In this document: piece after piece, positions 40,086-48,763 of the stretch | How positions within the stretch are numbered: the first letter of the stretch is position 1 | Layout: the number at the start of each line of letters is the position of its first letter | NCBI GenBank assembly: GCA_001275005.1 | Contig: JWZX01003269.1 | Span: 1-64,000, forward strand | Direction: 5' to 3' | Length of the DNA stretch: 64,000 nucleotides | Source: Chrysochromulina tobinii | Lineage: Eukaryota > Haptophyta > Prymnesiales > Chrysochromulinaceae | Program-made: the position numbers and the translations under genes | The notes under the pieces: model-generated | Told to the model about the DNA's origin: nothing | Seen by the model: the letters and a program-made list of their open reading frames with translations, nothing else | The model's database searches: none

Positions 40086-42243
40086 ATGCGCGCGTCGTCG
40101 GCCGAGGAGCAGGAGGAGGCGCCCACGGCGAAGAAGGCCAAACACGAGGAGCAAATACGCGTGCACGCGCGAGACGGAGAGGAGGTCACGTTGTCGCAAG
40201 ATGCAGCCCGACTCATGGGCACCTTGAAAGATCTGATGGACCTCGCCACCTCCGAGGATGGCATCTATCCCATGCCCACGATCATGGCCTCGACGCTTCA
40301 GATGGTGTGCAAGCTGAACGACCCAGACTACACGTGGCCGAGCTCTGACGAGCCTTCGCTCTACCAGCTCATCCAGCTCCTCGAGGACGCCCTCTATCTC
40401 GACGCCCCCATCGCGCTCAAGCACCTCCAGCGCGCGATCGCCTCCCGACTCAACGGCAAGCGCGCTCCTGAACTAGGCGCGCTGATCGGCGCGGGTGGTG
40501 ACTTTGGCAGCGCGGAGGAGCACGCGTCGCACGCTGCGCCCGTCGACGGGCAGCGTTCTGACGAGCTTCGTAAGCGTTACAGTCGGATACGCGTTCAGGA
40601 GCTGCGCTGGAAGCTGCGCAAGCTTGGCCTCACGACCGACGGCACCAAGCCCGTGCTCATCGGGCGCCTCATAGAGATGGCGGATGCAGCGGCGTCAATC
40701 GCCGAGCCGGCATTTGTACCGGAAGATGTCGTTGAGGCGCCGCAGCAGCCGGCCAGCTCCACGTCACCGCCCGGAGCCACTGCAGCAGCCCTCGTTCTCG
40801 GCGGACGCCATGGAGGCTGCTCTGGGCCTGGTGGACGTGGCCACGTTGGCGGAGCTCAAGGGCGTGACTCGGTCTTGGCGGACGCTGGCGCAACGTGTCC
40901 TCTGCTCGCGCCTGTGCCGCCGCGACGGGCAGCCAGTACCCACACGTCTGGATGAGATCACCGACCTTGACGTGGAGCAGCTCATCGAGGCCGGCCGGCC
41001 CGGGGACGCGGCTGTAGCAGGGCGGATGCTGCCTGGGCTTTCGCGCCTCCATGGCTTCGGCTATGTGGTGGATGTGGCCGCCGTTCGGGCCGCGAATCTG
41101 CAATGCGGGATGGGCGGCGGCATGGGCGGCATGGGCATGAACCCGGCGACGATCGCGGCGCTTATTGGATATGTTGGCGCTGGGGGCATGGGCATGAATC
41201 CGGCGATGATTGCTGCGCAGATGGGCGTCATCGGCGCCGGGGGCATGCCGCTTGCCAATCCGATGATGGGCGGTGCCATGGGCGACTGGCGGCGCCACCC
41301 TTCATTGCTCCATGGTGCTGCCAAAGATGCTCTCAACATCTGCATCTCAGGCGAAGGAGAGCCCCCGTTGAGGCTGACGATCGCAGCCGTTGCCTGTGCG
41401 GGCTCAGGAGTCATTTGCGGCATTCCGGTGCAGCAACTGCGCGAGGACAGCGTCACGGTGCTCAACTTGTCCAATAGGGGGCTCCATCTGCCTGCGGCCA
41501 TGCTTGTCGCTTCTCTCATTCCTGCCACGTCGGTGCTCAAGAGCTGCAACTTGCTCAAGAACAGATTCGACGTTGAGTCAGCCAAGAAGCTCACCAAGAT
41601 GGGCGCGGAGAAGGGAATCATGCTCTCGGGCATGACGCGCGACCAGACGGTGGCCGACTTCACGAAGGAGGGCCTACAACCCGCCGACGCCATCCTGATC
41701 GCGTCTGACCTGCAGTTCATGGTGGTGGTGACCACCCTGTACCTCGCAGCCAACAGCATCGGGGAGGGTGCCAAGGCGATCGCGGAGGCGCTGAAGGTCA
41801 ACGCGGTCTTGACCGAGCTGAGCCTCGGGGCCAACAACATCGGTGTGGACGGTGCCAAGGCGATCGCGGAGGCGCTGAAGGTCAACGCGGTCCTGACCAA
41901 GCTCTGGCTCTGGGACAACAAGATCGGGGACGTGGGTGCCAAGGCGATCGCGGAGGCGCTGAAGGTCAATGCGGTGGTGACCACCCTGGTTCTGTACAAC
42001 AACAACATCGGACCAGAGGGTGCCAAGGCGATCGCGGAGGCGTTGAAGGTCAACGCGGTCTTGACCCGCTTGGACTTGGACGCCAACTACATCGGCGTTG
42101 ACGGTGCCAAGGCGATCGCGGAGGCGCTGAAGGTCAACGCGGTCCTGACCATGATCTCCCTTGGAAGCAATGATTTGGGAGATGCAGGGAAAACAGCGGT
42201 GCAAGATGCGGTGAAGGGCGGTGGATTTCAGTTGTATCTGTAG
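40086..42243 (+). CDS. Skp1-like / SAP / F-box-like / leucine-rich-repeat fusion protein, two exons
   Basis: Exon 1 is 40086-40715 and exon 2 is 40786-42243, with a 70-base intron (GTACCG to CTGCAG), phase 0; the product is 695 residues. Residues about 23-125 resemble the Skp1/BTB-POZ fold: IRVHARDGEEVTLSQDAARL, then IYPMPTIMASTLQMVCKL and LYQLIQLLEDALYLDAPIAL, matching the Skp1 spacing. Residues about 165-205 are a SAP-like helix pair (IRVQELRWKLRKLGLTTDG, KPVLIGRLIEMA). After the junction, AALGLVDVATLAELKGVTRS and WRTLAQRVLC look like an F-box. A Met/Gly-rich stretch (GMGMNPA repeats) follows, then five exact-period ribonuclease-inhibitor-type LRRs. Skp1 and F-box normally reside in separate proteins of SCF ubiquitin ligases. 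A role in ubiquitination is inferred, not shown. Confidence 0.8.
41767..42186 (+). repeat. 84-bp coding tandem repeat (LRRs)
   Basis: Five copies begin at 41767, 41851, 41935, 42019 and 42103, exactly 84 bases apart, sharing ggtgccaaggcgatcgcgga and aaggtcaa-gcggt. Each encodes a 28-residue LRR (AKAIAEALKVNAVLT plus a variable LxLxxN strand). The uniform period and near-identical framework indicate recent expansion or conversion; the differences concentrate on the strand residues. Confidence 0.95.
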
Positions 42244-42397
42244 ATTGTGCGAGCATGAACATGTGTGGATCGCTGTTTCGTGTCCTGTGAAGTGATTTCC
42301 TAATTTCCTAAATTTGGAAGCTTCCGGATTAGCCTCCTGCCGCCCCGCGTGCAGCTGCGGCGCTCGCCTGCCAGCGCGGAGGCGGAGGGCATGCGGC

Positions 42398-42883
42398 ATG
42401 GCGGCATCCGAGCGAGCGTCGCAGCTGATCGGGGCAGCCGATGAGGGCGCGGGTGCGGCGAGGCAGCGCACGGATGAGGAGGCGGCGAGGGCTGCGGGCG
42501 GGGAGGAGGGCATGGAGGTGACGCCCTCCACGGCGGCGGCGGCGGCGGCGGGGTTGGAGCGTCCGGCGCGCAAGCGCTATCGTAAGAAGACAGCGGCACC
42601 GGCAGCGCTCACAGCTGAAGAGGCCAGGGCTGCCGCAGAAGCCGAGGGGCTTGAGCTGGTGCCCTCTTTGAAACGGGCGGGGGGCTTCAAGGGTGTGCGC
42701 ATGCAACATGACAAGTACTACATGGCGAGGGGAGAGATCAAGGGCGAGCGGCACTTCCTCGGCAGTTTCGCGACAGCAGAGGAGGCGGCCTTGGTCTATC
42801 AGAGGTGGAAAAAAGAGGCCCGAAAAGAGGTGGAGGCGGAGGCGGCCTTGAGCTATCAGTGGAAACAACGGCGAAGGCACTAA
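42398..42883 (+). CDS. AP2/ERF-like DNA-binding domain protein
   Basis: A 161-residue protein from the ATG at 42398. After an Ala/Glu-rich N-terminus and a basic stretch ARKRYRKKT comes a single AP2-like domain at about residues 94-140: GGFKGVRMQHDKYYMARGEI, then HFLGSFATAEEAALVYQRW. This matches the AP2 pattern G-[YF]-x-G-V, a W/Y-x-A-R strand, LG-x-F and the EEAA-x-x-Y helix, with Tyr in place of the usual first Trp. AP2 proteins are transcription factors in plants and many algae and also occur in mobile endonucleases. The C-terminus ends in a short basic run. An intact gene is likely; DNA binding is inferred. The region 5' of this ATG is only an open TTG frame. Confidence 0.75.
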   Translation: MAASERASQLIGAADEGAGAARQRTDEEAARAAGGEEGMEVTPSTAAAAAAGLERPARKRYRKKTAAPAALTAEEARAAAEAEGLELVPSLKRAGGFKGVRMQHDKYYMARGEIKGERHFLGSFATAEEAALVYQRWKKEARKEVEAEAALSYQWKQRRRH

Positions 42884-43067
42884 ATATGTCTACGTACTGG
42901 TTGACGGCGTACCGCCGCGACCACGGGCGGTTGTGCGAAAATCGGATCGCTCGCACTGGTGCGCGCGGTGTACTAGAGGTAGAGCGCCTTCGTGGTGAAG
43001 AGGTGAAGAGTTTATACATTATAGACAGTTAGTCAAGTCTATAGAATAGAACAACAGAGTGACAATA

Positions 43068-43800
43068 TCACAATAAACGGAAGCCTAGAATGTGCTCCGG
43101 ATCGAAGTATGCCTGGGAGGCGGTGACAGAGGGTGGAATGAGGGTGGCGGCGAGGGCGGCGGCGTCGAAGGTGTTGGCGAGGGCGGCGGAGGCGAGGGCG
43201 GCGGAGGCGAGGGCGGAGGCGGCGAGGGCGGCGGTGAGGGCGGCGGCGGTGAGGGTGAGGGCGGAGGCGGTGACGGTGGCAAATAGTATCGCGGTCCACA
43301 GTCGGCGCAGTCGCCGAGCCCATGGAACACGCAACCGCAGCGAAGTGCGAGCCTGGGCCCTCATCCTGGCAGGCGCCGTTTTGGGCCAATGCACACGTGT
43401 CCTGGCACAACATCGGCGGAGGCGAGGGAGGGGGTGGAGGAGCACGCGAGCGGTGGAGACGGGGCCGCGTTGCTGGCCGCTACGGCGCTCAAGGCGGGGC
43501 CATACGCGCTCGCAGTGCGCCTCCTTGCGGGGTGTGCAACGGGGTGAGGGAGGAGTCGGCGAAGGAGGTAAAGGCGCAGGGGTCGGCGGCGAGGGAGGCG
43601 GTGGCGTAGCGGTGTCGAGTGTGGCGGCGAAGGCAGCGGCGGTGATGGTAACGGCGGCCTGGGAGACGGCGAGGGCAGCGGCGGCATGGTTGAGGCGATC
43701 TGGGAGGCAGAGAAGGCGGTGGCGATGGCGGTGGCGTTGGAGGTCGCGGTGATGAGGGTGGCGAGAGTGGCGGAGAGGGTGGCTAACAACAAGAAGGGGA
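43068..43800 (-). pseudogene. Proline-rich, cysteine-motif (pherophorin-like) gene remnant
   Basis: On the minus strand runs of PPSPPPPSPPP type occur twice (about 43580-43690 and 43125-43270), and between them a cysteine module reads CQDTCALAQNGACQDEGPGS (about 43340-43410) followed, in a different frame, by GDCADCGPRY. The C-x-x-DTC...NG-C-x-D-GGPGS...DCADCG order is a module often seen in haptophyte and other algal secreted proteins next to Pro/Ser-rich spacers. The module is split by what looks like two extra bases near 43310, and the upstream proline run is in another frame again. I therefore call a remnant, though unrecognised introns could explain part of it. It would have encoded a cell-wall or matrix-type protein. 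Confidence 0.5.
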
Positions 43801-43899
43801 GCACTGGTGCGCCCGCCGCTGTTGTCTTTGAACACCATCAAAAATGGGCCCGCAACAATCGGACCCTCGACCTCATACCTGATGAGCAGTCTCGATGGT

Positions 43900-44075
43900 G
43901 CAATCAGCCGCAATCAGCCGCAATCAGCCGCCTTCGGCCACCAGCAACCGCCATCAGCCGTCATCAGCCGCCTTCAGCCGCCATCAATAGCATACCCATA
44001 CAGCAATCAGCCGTCATCAGCTTCAATCAATCGCAATCAGCCGCAATCAGCCGCAATCAGCCGCCATCAATTGCA
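43900..44075. repeat. AATCAGCCGC decamer-type tandem repeats
   Basis: Many degenerate copies of a 7-10-base unit (caatcagccg, catcagccgc) fill this stretch, interrupted by catacccatac that occurs twice (near 43990 and 44075). Confidence 0.9.
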
Positions 44076-44079
44076 TACC

Positions 44080-44640
44080 CATACGGCAGAAGCTCCGTCC
44101 TTGCATCGCTGATCGGTGCCACCGGCTTTGGCGGCAGCTCTGTACGCACCACCTTCTCCCTGTTCGGCTTCGGCTTGCGCAGCCGCGCCGTCTTGGGCTT
44201 CGACAGTCGGCGAAGGTCGATGCCATTACCATCGTTCGCTTACGCCTTCTCGCCTTCGCCCCAACTACGAATACGAGGTCGCGCATGACGCGCGCCGAGA
44301 GGGTTGCCGAGGCGATGGACGAGCTGCACGCGCGTGCGCTCGGCGTGACGGCGTCCTTGCGCCGCTCGACGAGCCGGCGCAGCGCCTGTGCTTGCGGCAG
44401 CTTTTCCATCGCGCGGTTGCGCTGGCTCCGGTTGAGCATGCCACCCTTTTGCCCTTGGGGCCGAGGATCGCATCTGACTCTTCAAGCACCGCCGTCCGTA
44501 GCGTGCGCCGCAGATCGGCGAGCACCTGCTCGCCGCCGCGCGCCTCGAGCACAGGATTCAGCTTCGCAAGCTGTCCCGCGGTCGCGATGAGCACTGGCGC
44601 GTCCTTCTGCGCCAGCGACGTCCGCAGCAGACCTGGTTCT
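44080..44640 (-). other. Possible exons of an unrecognised basic protein
   Basis: Three frames on the minus strand look coding in turn: about 44640-44450 gives LIATAGQLAKLNPVLEARGG and LRRTLRTAVLEESDAILG; about 44440-44230 gives RAMEKLPQAQALRRLVERRK; about 44200-44090 gives ARLRKPKPNREKVVRTELPP to a stop near 44076. The composition is gene-like and basic, but I cannot place introns with confidence and recognise no domain. It begins next to the tRNA gene. It may be a real multi-exon gene or a decayed one. Confidence 0.25.
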
Positions 44641-44653
44641 GTGCCTCGCAGGC

Positions 44654-44660
44654 AAAAAAA
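44654..44660 (-). terminator. RNA polymerase III terminator (T7)
   Basis: Seven T residues on the minus strand begin four bases after the tRNA 3' end, the standard Pol III stop. Confidence 0.85.
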
Positions 44661-44664
44661 GCAT

Positions 44665-44736
44665 GGAGAATCCGGGCTTCGATCCCGGTACCTCCCGTAT
44701 GCTGAACGGGCGATCTACCAATTGATCTAATTCCCC
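44665..44736 (-). tRNA. tRNA-Ala (anticodon AGC)
   Basis: On the minus strand the 72 bases fold into a complete cloverleaf: acceptor GGGGAAT with ATTCTCC (one G-U pair), D arm GATC/GATC around AATTGGTA, anticodon stem CCCGT/ACGGG with loop TCAGCAT (anticodon AGC), variable AGGTA, and T arm CCGGG/CCCGG. No CCA is encoded and no intron is present. It closely resembles eukaryotic nuclear tRNA-Ala(AGC), so the window is nuclear DNA. Confidence 0.95.
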
Positions 44737-44983
44737 GCCATGATGTGTCCAACGACGTCCTTGCATCACTACCTATTCAAACTACTTTCTGAAGCCTCAC
44801 AATGTCCACTCAACTCACCCCCCCCCCTTAGCGTCCAATCTCTCGAGTCACCCTCCTGATTGACTAAAGCGCTCCCCGCACCCAAGGCCAGGGCCCCTCG
44901 CCTGCACGACCCCGTCCCCCCCTCCCCTCTGCTGCACCGCTCTCGTCCCCGTGACCCCGACTCCTTTTTGCGCTTTCACTGCC

Positions 44984-45628
44984 ATGCAGGACGCCGCGCT
45001 CGCCGCCCTGCACACGCAGCTCGCATCCGCCGAGGCGGCACGCGGTGCGCACGGTGGCCTCGGCTTCTCCAAGCCACTCAAGGGAGAAGGCAAGGCGAAG
45101 CGCGATAACGACACCGAGGCGACTCGCACGCTGCTGAACGACAAGGGTGGTGGCAAGAACCGCGAGTTCCACACGACGACGGCGGGAGCGGTCGCGGCCG
45201 GCCATTGGGATCCATGGTCGCGGCCTGTGGCCTTCAAGATGAAGGAGGTCAATCGGCGTGTTGGCGGACTTTACAGCATGTTCGTAAAGGGAGGCACCGT
45301 CGGCTCTGTGCTGGACGACACGCCCTCTGCATCTGCATCTGCATCAGCAAGTGCGCCCGCGCCAGCACCTGCGCCTGCGCCTGTGCCATCTTCGGCGGCC
45401 GCCGCGACCTTCAACTGGAAGCGGATCATCAAGGAGCAGCTACGTAACGCCGAGGGACAGCAGCTCAAGATCAAACGCTTGAGGAAAGTCGTCCTTGCAG
45501 AGTATGCGCGGCGAACAACAGCCGCTCAAGGGGACAAGGACGAAGCGAGGCGCTTATTTCGCAGGAAGCTGAAAAGGACGCCAGGTGTCACCGTCGAAGC
45601 CAAGCTTGTGCGGTTGGGTTCCAAGTGA
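44984..45628 (+). CDS. LYAR-like C-terminal domain protein
   Basis: A 214-residue basic protein. Residues about 140-205 (FNWKRIIKEQLRNAEGQQLK, IKRLRKVVLAEY and RRLFRRKLKRTPGVTVEAKL) match the winged-helix-like C-terminal domain of LYAR, a nucleolar protein in ribosome biogenesis and transcription control. The N-terminal C2H2-type zinc fingers of animal LYAR are missing. Instead the first 110 residues contain GFSKPLKGEGKAKR and an ordered segment REFHTTTAGAVAAGHWDPW and KEVNRRVGGLYSMFVKGG. A simple repeat encodes [17 protein letters not shown] between the parts. The ATG at 44984 follows a pyrimidine-rich leader; upstream only GTG is in frame. Assignment rests on the C-terminal part. Confidence 0.7.
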   Translation: MQDAALAALHTQLASAEAARGAHGGLGFSKPLKGEGKAKRDNDTEATRTLLNDKGGGKNREFHTTTAGAVAAGHWDPWSRPVAFKMKEVNRRVGGLYSMFVKGGTVGSVLDDTPSASASASASAPAPAPAPAPVPSSAAAATFNWKRIIKEQLRNAEGQQLKIKRLRKVVLAEYARRTTAAQGDKDEARRLFRRKLKRTPGVTVEAKLVRLGSK

Positions 45629-46212
45629 GACAGAGAGCTCGCTATAGACATTGAGCACGAGGCGTGGCGCGTCGGGCGGCACCGGACGCGGGACGTCATT
45701 ACCGACCGGCGGAGAAAAGAGAGTGGTTCGCCGCGAGGCGCAATGTGGCTGAGTGTGGAATTTTTTCTTTCGATAGCCGGAATCAGGGATAGGCGATATG
45801 CCGCCGTACCCCCCGCCAACCGACGCGGCCATCGCAACCAGCAATTGCGGGGCCCACGCCCGCCACGCGTCCATTGCACGCGTCCCGTCCGTTGCGTCCA
45901 CGAGCGTACAACCCGTATAGGTACCCGCGACCCGACCGCGCGGCGCGCGCGCGCGACATCGTCCCGACGACAGCCCGCTGTTGGCCCGGATATCAGCCCG
46001 GATACCGAGACTTGGAGCGACGAGCGGCCGGACGCCGACCGCGCAGACGCGGCGCGCGATCTGGATCTCGCGGATGCGGGCGGCGCGCTCCTGTGCAAAG
46101 GGCGGCCCGGCGCACCGCCACGCCGCCGGACCGCGGTATACAAACTGTACCGGGACATGCGGATCGTGGCACGCGCTTCGCTGCATGCGTCACGCTCTGC
46201 CAGCCACATACA
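45629..46212. other. Convergent intergenic region
   Basis: Between the LYAR-like gene (+) and the MYB gene (-). GC-rich, with a run of alternating GC at about 45935-45955. Open frames exist on both strands but look like composition effects. Confidence 0.4.
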
Positions 46213-47664
46213 CTATACACGCGTCCTGGTCGGGCCTCGACAGGCGGCGACGGACAAGGGCAGGCTGGGCGGCGTCGCCCGCCGGTCCATCTCAATGAGA
46301 GTCTGAAGGCGCGAGTAGCGGTTTCGGATCGCGTGCTCGGTGCGTCCAGGCAGCTGCTGCGCGATGCGCCCCCACTTGTGCCCATACTCGCTCACCATGT
46401 GCACGATCGTCTCGTCCTCCTGCCGCGACCAGCTCACGCGTTCGGGCTTGGTCCACTCGGCGTCGACGCTGCCGCCTCCGCTGTTGGTACGCCAGTGGAA
46501 GGGCCTACGCGGCGCCGCCTTGCCACTAAGGACGTGTAGGCACGATTCAGAGAGCTCGGCACTGCTCGCGTCTGCCTCGACGGCAAGAGGCTTTGGCTGC
46601 TCCGCTTCGTTGAGCCGGTTCCACCGGTCGCGCACAGCGTCGTCGGAGCGGCCGGGCAGCAGCGCGGCGATCACGCGCCACTTGAAGCCATGAGTGTGCA
46701 CGCTCTCGCGGATGAGAATGTCATCCGAGGTTGTCCATTCCTTGCGCTCGGCGACGTTGCGCATCGCGCCGCTGGAGGCGCCCTTCTCGCCGAGCGAGGC
46801 CGCGGCGGCCGACGCCGCCGCCTTCTCGGCCGCCACGGCGGTGGGCGCGCTGGTGGGGGGCCAATGTTGCGGGGGCGGCGGCGGGTACGGCCGGCACTGA
46901 TGGTGGTGCTGCAGGGGCGGCGGCAGCACGGGGAGCGGCGCAAGCACGGGGAGCGGGGCGGTAGCCACCGCCGCCTCCGGCATGGGCGGCACTTCGCCCA
47001 TCATCGTTGGCGCGCTGTGCGACGCGTCCGACGCGTCCGACAGCATGCCATCGGCGCCGAGGAGAATGTCTGAGTCGGCGAGCATCTCAAAGGGCGTGCG
47101 GTTGGCGACCGCGTCCTCGGCGCCCAAGAGCTGGAAGAGCTGCGACACCTCGTCCGTGAAGGCATTGTCGTGGTTGTCCTCGCCGTCAGCTCTGCCGCAC
47201 AGGCTGTCGTCATAATAATGGCTCGGCGGCGCGAGGAGGCTCTCCTGGCTGACGAGGGACTCGAGCAGTGCAAGCGTCTCTTCCTCCTCCCGGGGCGTGG
47301 GCGACTGCGGCGGCGAGAGGCGCAGCAGCTTTTTGCTAAGGTTGGCGTCGGGGCTTGGCAGGCTCATGATGATCCCCGCGGGGAAGAGAGCACTGGCGAG
47401 CACATTGCCGTCAGCGTCGACGCTGGGCATGGGCGGCATCGCCGTGATCGCTGGGGAGGCGTGGCCCTGGGCGAAGGCCACTGTGAGCTCGCGCATGGAC
47501 ATTAGCCCACGGTCGGCGCGGCTGCGCTTCTTCCCGAGGGCGGAATCGGACCACGTGGCAAAGGGCGAGGAAGCGGCCTCGGCGACGTCGGTGCTCATGA
47601 AGTCCTTGAAGCGGGCGGGGAGCGTCGAGGCGCGAGCGGGGCGTGCGGCGGCAAGTGACTGCAT
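46213..47664 (-). CDS. Two-repeat MYB (SANT) transcription factor
   Basis: A 483-residue protein. Repeat 1 at about residues 315-360 reads WTTSDDILIRESVHTHGFKW and VIAALLPGRSDDAVRDRWNR; repeat 2 at about 415-460 reads SWSRQEDETIVHMVSEYGHK and WGRIAQQLPGRTEHAIRNRY. Each has the three regularly spaced aromatic residues and a recognition helix in the LPGR-x-x-x-A-[IV]-R-[ND]-R form. In plant R2R3 proteins the repeats touch; here about 50 residues part them. The N-terminal 300 residues are acidic and Ser/Pro/Ala-rich with His-rich and Pro-rich runs (HHHQCRPYPPPPPQHWPP), suited to activation. The ATG at 47664 opens a plausible N-terminus. DNA binding is well supported; targets unknown. Confidence 0.9.
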   Translation of the reverse strand: MQSLAAARPARASTLPARFKDFMSTDVAEAASSPFATWSDSALGKKRSRADRGLMSMRELTVAFAQGHASPAITAMPPMPSVDADGNVLASALFPAGIIMSLPSPDANLSKKLLRLSPPQSPTPREEEETLALLESLVSQESLLAPPSHYYDDSLCGRADGEDNHDNAFTDEVSQLFQLLGAEDAVANRTPFEMLADSDILLGADGMLSDASDASHSAPTMMGEVPPMPEAAVATAPLPVLAPLPVLPPPLQHHHQCRPYPPPPPQHWPPTSAPTAVAAEKAAASAAAASLGEKGASSGAMRNVAERKEWTTSDDILIRESVHTHGFKWRVIAALLPGRSDDAVRDRWNRLNEAEQPKPLAVEADASSAELSESCLHVLSGKAAPRRPFHWRTNSGGGSVDAEWTKPERVSWSRQEDETIVHMVSEYGHKWGRIAQQLPGRTEHAIRNRYSRLQTLIEMDRRATPPSLPLSVAACRGPTRTRV

Positions 47665-47968
47665 CCTGAAGACGCCCGTTGGAAGGGTGAGCCTTCAGAC
47701 GAGACGCCGGTGGCGAGCGTGCACGCCGAAGGTGCTCGGAACTCGTGGCGGTTATGTCGGTTATGAAACTTTGTTCATGCAAAGTGAAATAGCTCTGCGC
47801 CCGCCGGGGAAGTCTGCCTGGCCCGCTACATGTACATGTAGGAGGGCAAGATGTAGGCAGAGCCGCTAGGTTGCGCATCATTTCGCCCCTGCTTTTCGCT
47901 AGGCTTTTCGCAAGCAGGTAAAATGAATTTCGTCTTGCCGAGCTGCAGATAAACGTGAACGTGAACGC
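47665..47968. promoter_or_regulatory. Divergent intergenic region, MYB / peptidyl-tRNA hydrolase
   Basis: About 300 bases between divergent starts. It contains a short palindromic run around tacatgtacatgta (47827-47840). Shared promoter by position. Confidence 0.4.
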
Positions 47969-48763
47969 ATGCCATTACATTGTACACAGCAGCGAGACAA
48001 TGTCACACGAAAAGCGAGCGCGACCCGAATGAAGCGACCCTCCTCCTCCACGTCAGGAGCACACGATGAATCTCCCGCAATGCTGCTCATCGGCCTCGGG
48101 AACCCTGGCGTGCGCTATGCCGGCACTCGGCATAATGCCGGCCAGATGTTTGTTGAGCAACTCGTCGCTTTGCACTCGGACAAGTTTGGCCCATGGAAGC
48201 CTGCAGAGTGCGCGCGTGTGGCGTGGGGCACGCTCGGCGGGAGGTGCGTCGTCGCGTGCGTCCCAACGCAACCTATGAACCTGTCGGGCAAAGGCGTCGC
48301 CATGCTCGCCACGAGGAACGCCTGCTCGCCAGCCCGTGTCGTCATCGCCCACGATGACCTTGACTTGCAGTGCGGACGGCTCAAGATCAAGCAAGGGGGC
48401 TCGAGCGGTGGGCATAAGGGCATCGACTCATGCACAGCGTGCCTCCGCTCGGCCGACTTCCACCGGCTGCGCATTGGCATCGGCCGGCCGGCGCGCAAGG
48501 AGGACGTGCCCGACTTTGTGCTTGAGCCCTTCACCAGTGCCGAGCGGACGACGCTCGTGGCGCTCTTCGAGCGTCTTGCGCGCCCGGACCTGAGCGCGAG
48601 GCTGCCTGAGCTATGCACCGGCTCGGACGCCGTGCGTTCGCAGCTACTCGCCGACGTCGCTGCGCCAGCCGCCACGCCCGCACTTGCTCCTTCTGCCAAA
48701 GCACGTCCTCTGGCCGCCATGAGAAGCACACCAGGAGTTGCCGCAGCGGCAGCAGTGGCCTAA
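47969..48763 (+). CDS. Peptidyl-tRNA hydrolase, bacterial Pth type
   Basis: A 264-residue enzyme that frees tRNA from prematurely released peptidyl-tRNA. The Pth1 signatures are present: LIGLGNPGVRYAGTRHNAG with the catalytic His55, PQ/TQPMNLSGKGV (tRNA/peptide site), VIAHDDLDLQCGRLKIK with the catalytic-region Asp, and GGSSGGHKGIDS. The first 37 residues, rich in Arg, Lys, Ser and Thr and poor in acid, look like an organelle transit peptide, so it probably serves plastid or mitochondrial translation; this is inferred. The C-terminal 50 residues are an Ala/Pro-rich extension beyond the usual length of about 190. The ATG at 47969 gives the presequence; an internal ATG at 48029 would shorten it. 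Confidence 0.93.
   Translation: MPLHCTQQRDNVTRKASATRMKRPSSSTSGAHDESPAMLLIGLGNPGVRYAGTRHNAGQMFVEQLVALHSDKFGPWKPAECARVAWGTLGGRCVVACVPTQPMNLSGKGVAMLATRNACSPARVVIAHDDLDLQCGRLKIKQGGSSGGHKGIDSCTACLRSADFHRLRIGIGRPARKEDVPDFVLEPFTSAERTTLVALFERLARPDLSARLPELCTGSDAVRSQLLADVAAPAATPALAPSAKARPLAAMRSTPGVAAAAAVA

Noticed and set aside
40716-40955. Continuation of the Skp1/SAP frame to a stop at 40955 as a separate 289-residue gene
   Set aside because: The continuation is low complexity, whereas the 70-base intron has proper ends, phase 0 on both sides and leads into a gene-like frame lacking its own early ATG.
43090-43752. Ala/Arg/Gly-rich plus-strand frame over the proline-rich region
   Set aside because: It is the complement of the PPSPPPP-coding repeats; the cysteine module supports the minus strand.
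44116-44730. 204-residue plus-strand frame covering the tRNA region
   Set aside because: It runs through the complement of a tRNA gene, and has no domain.
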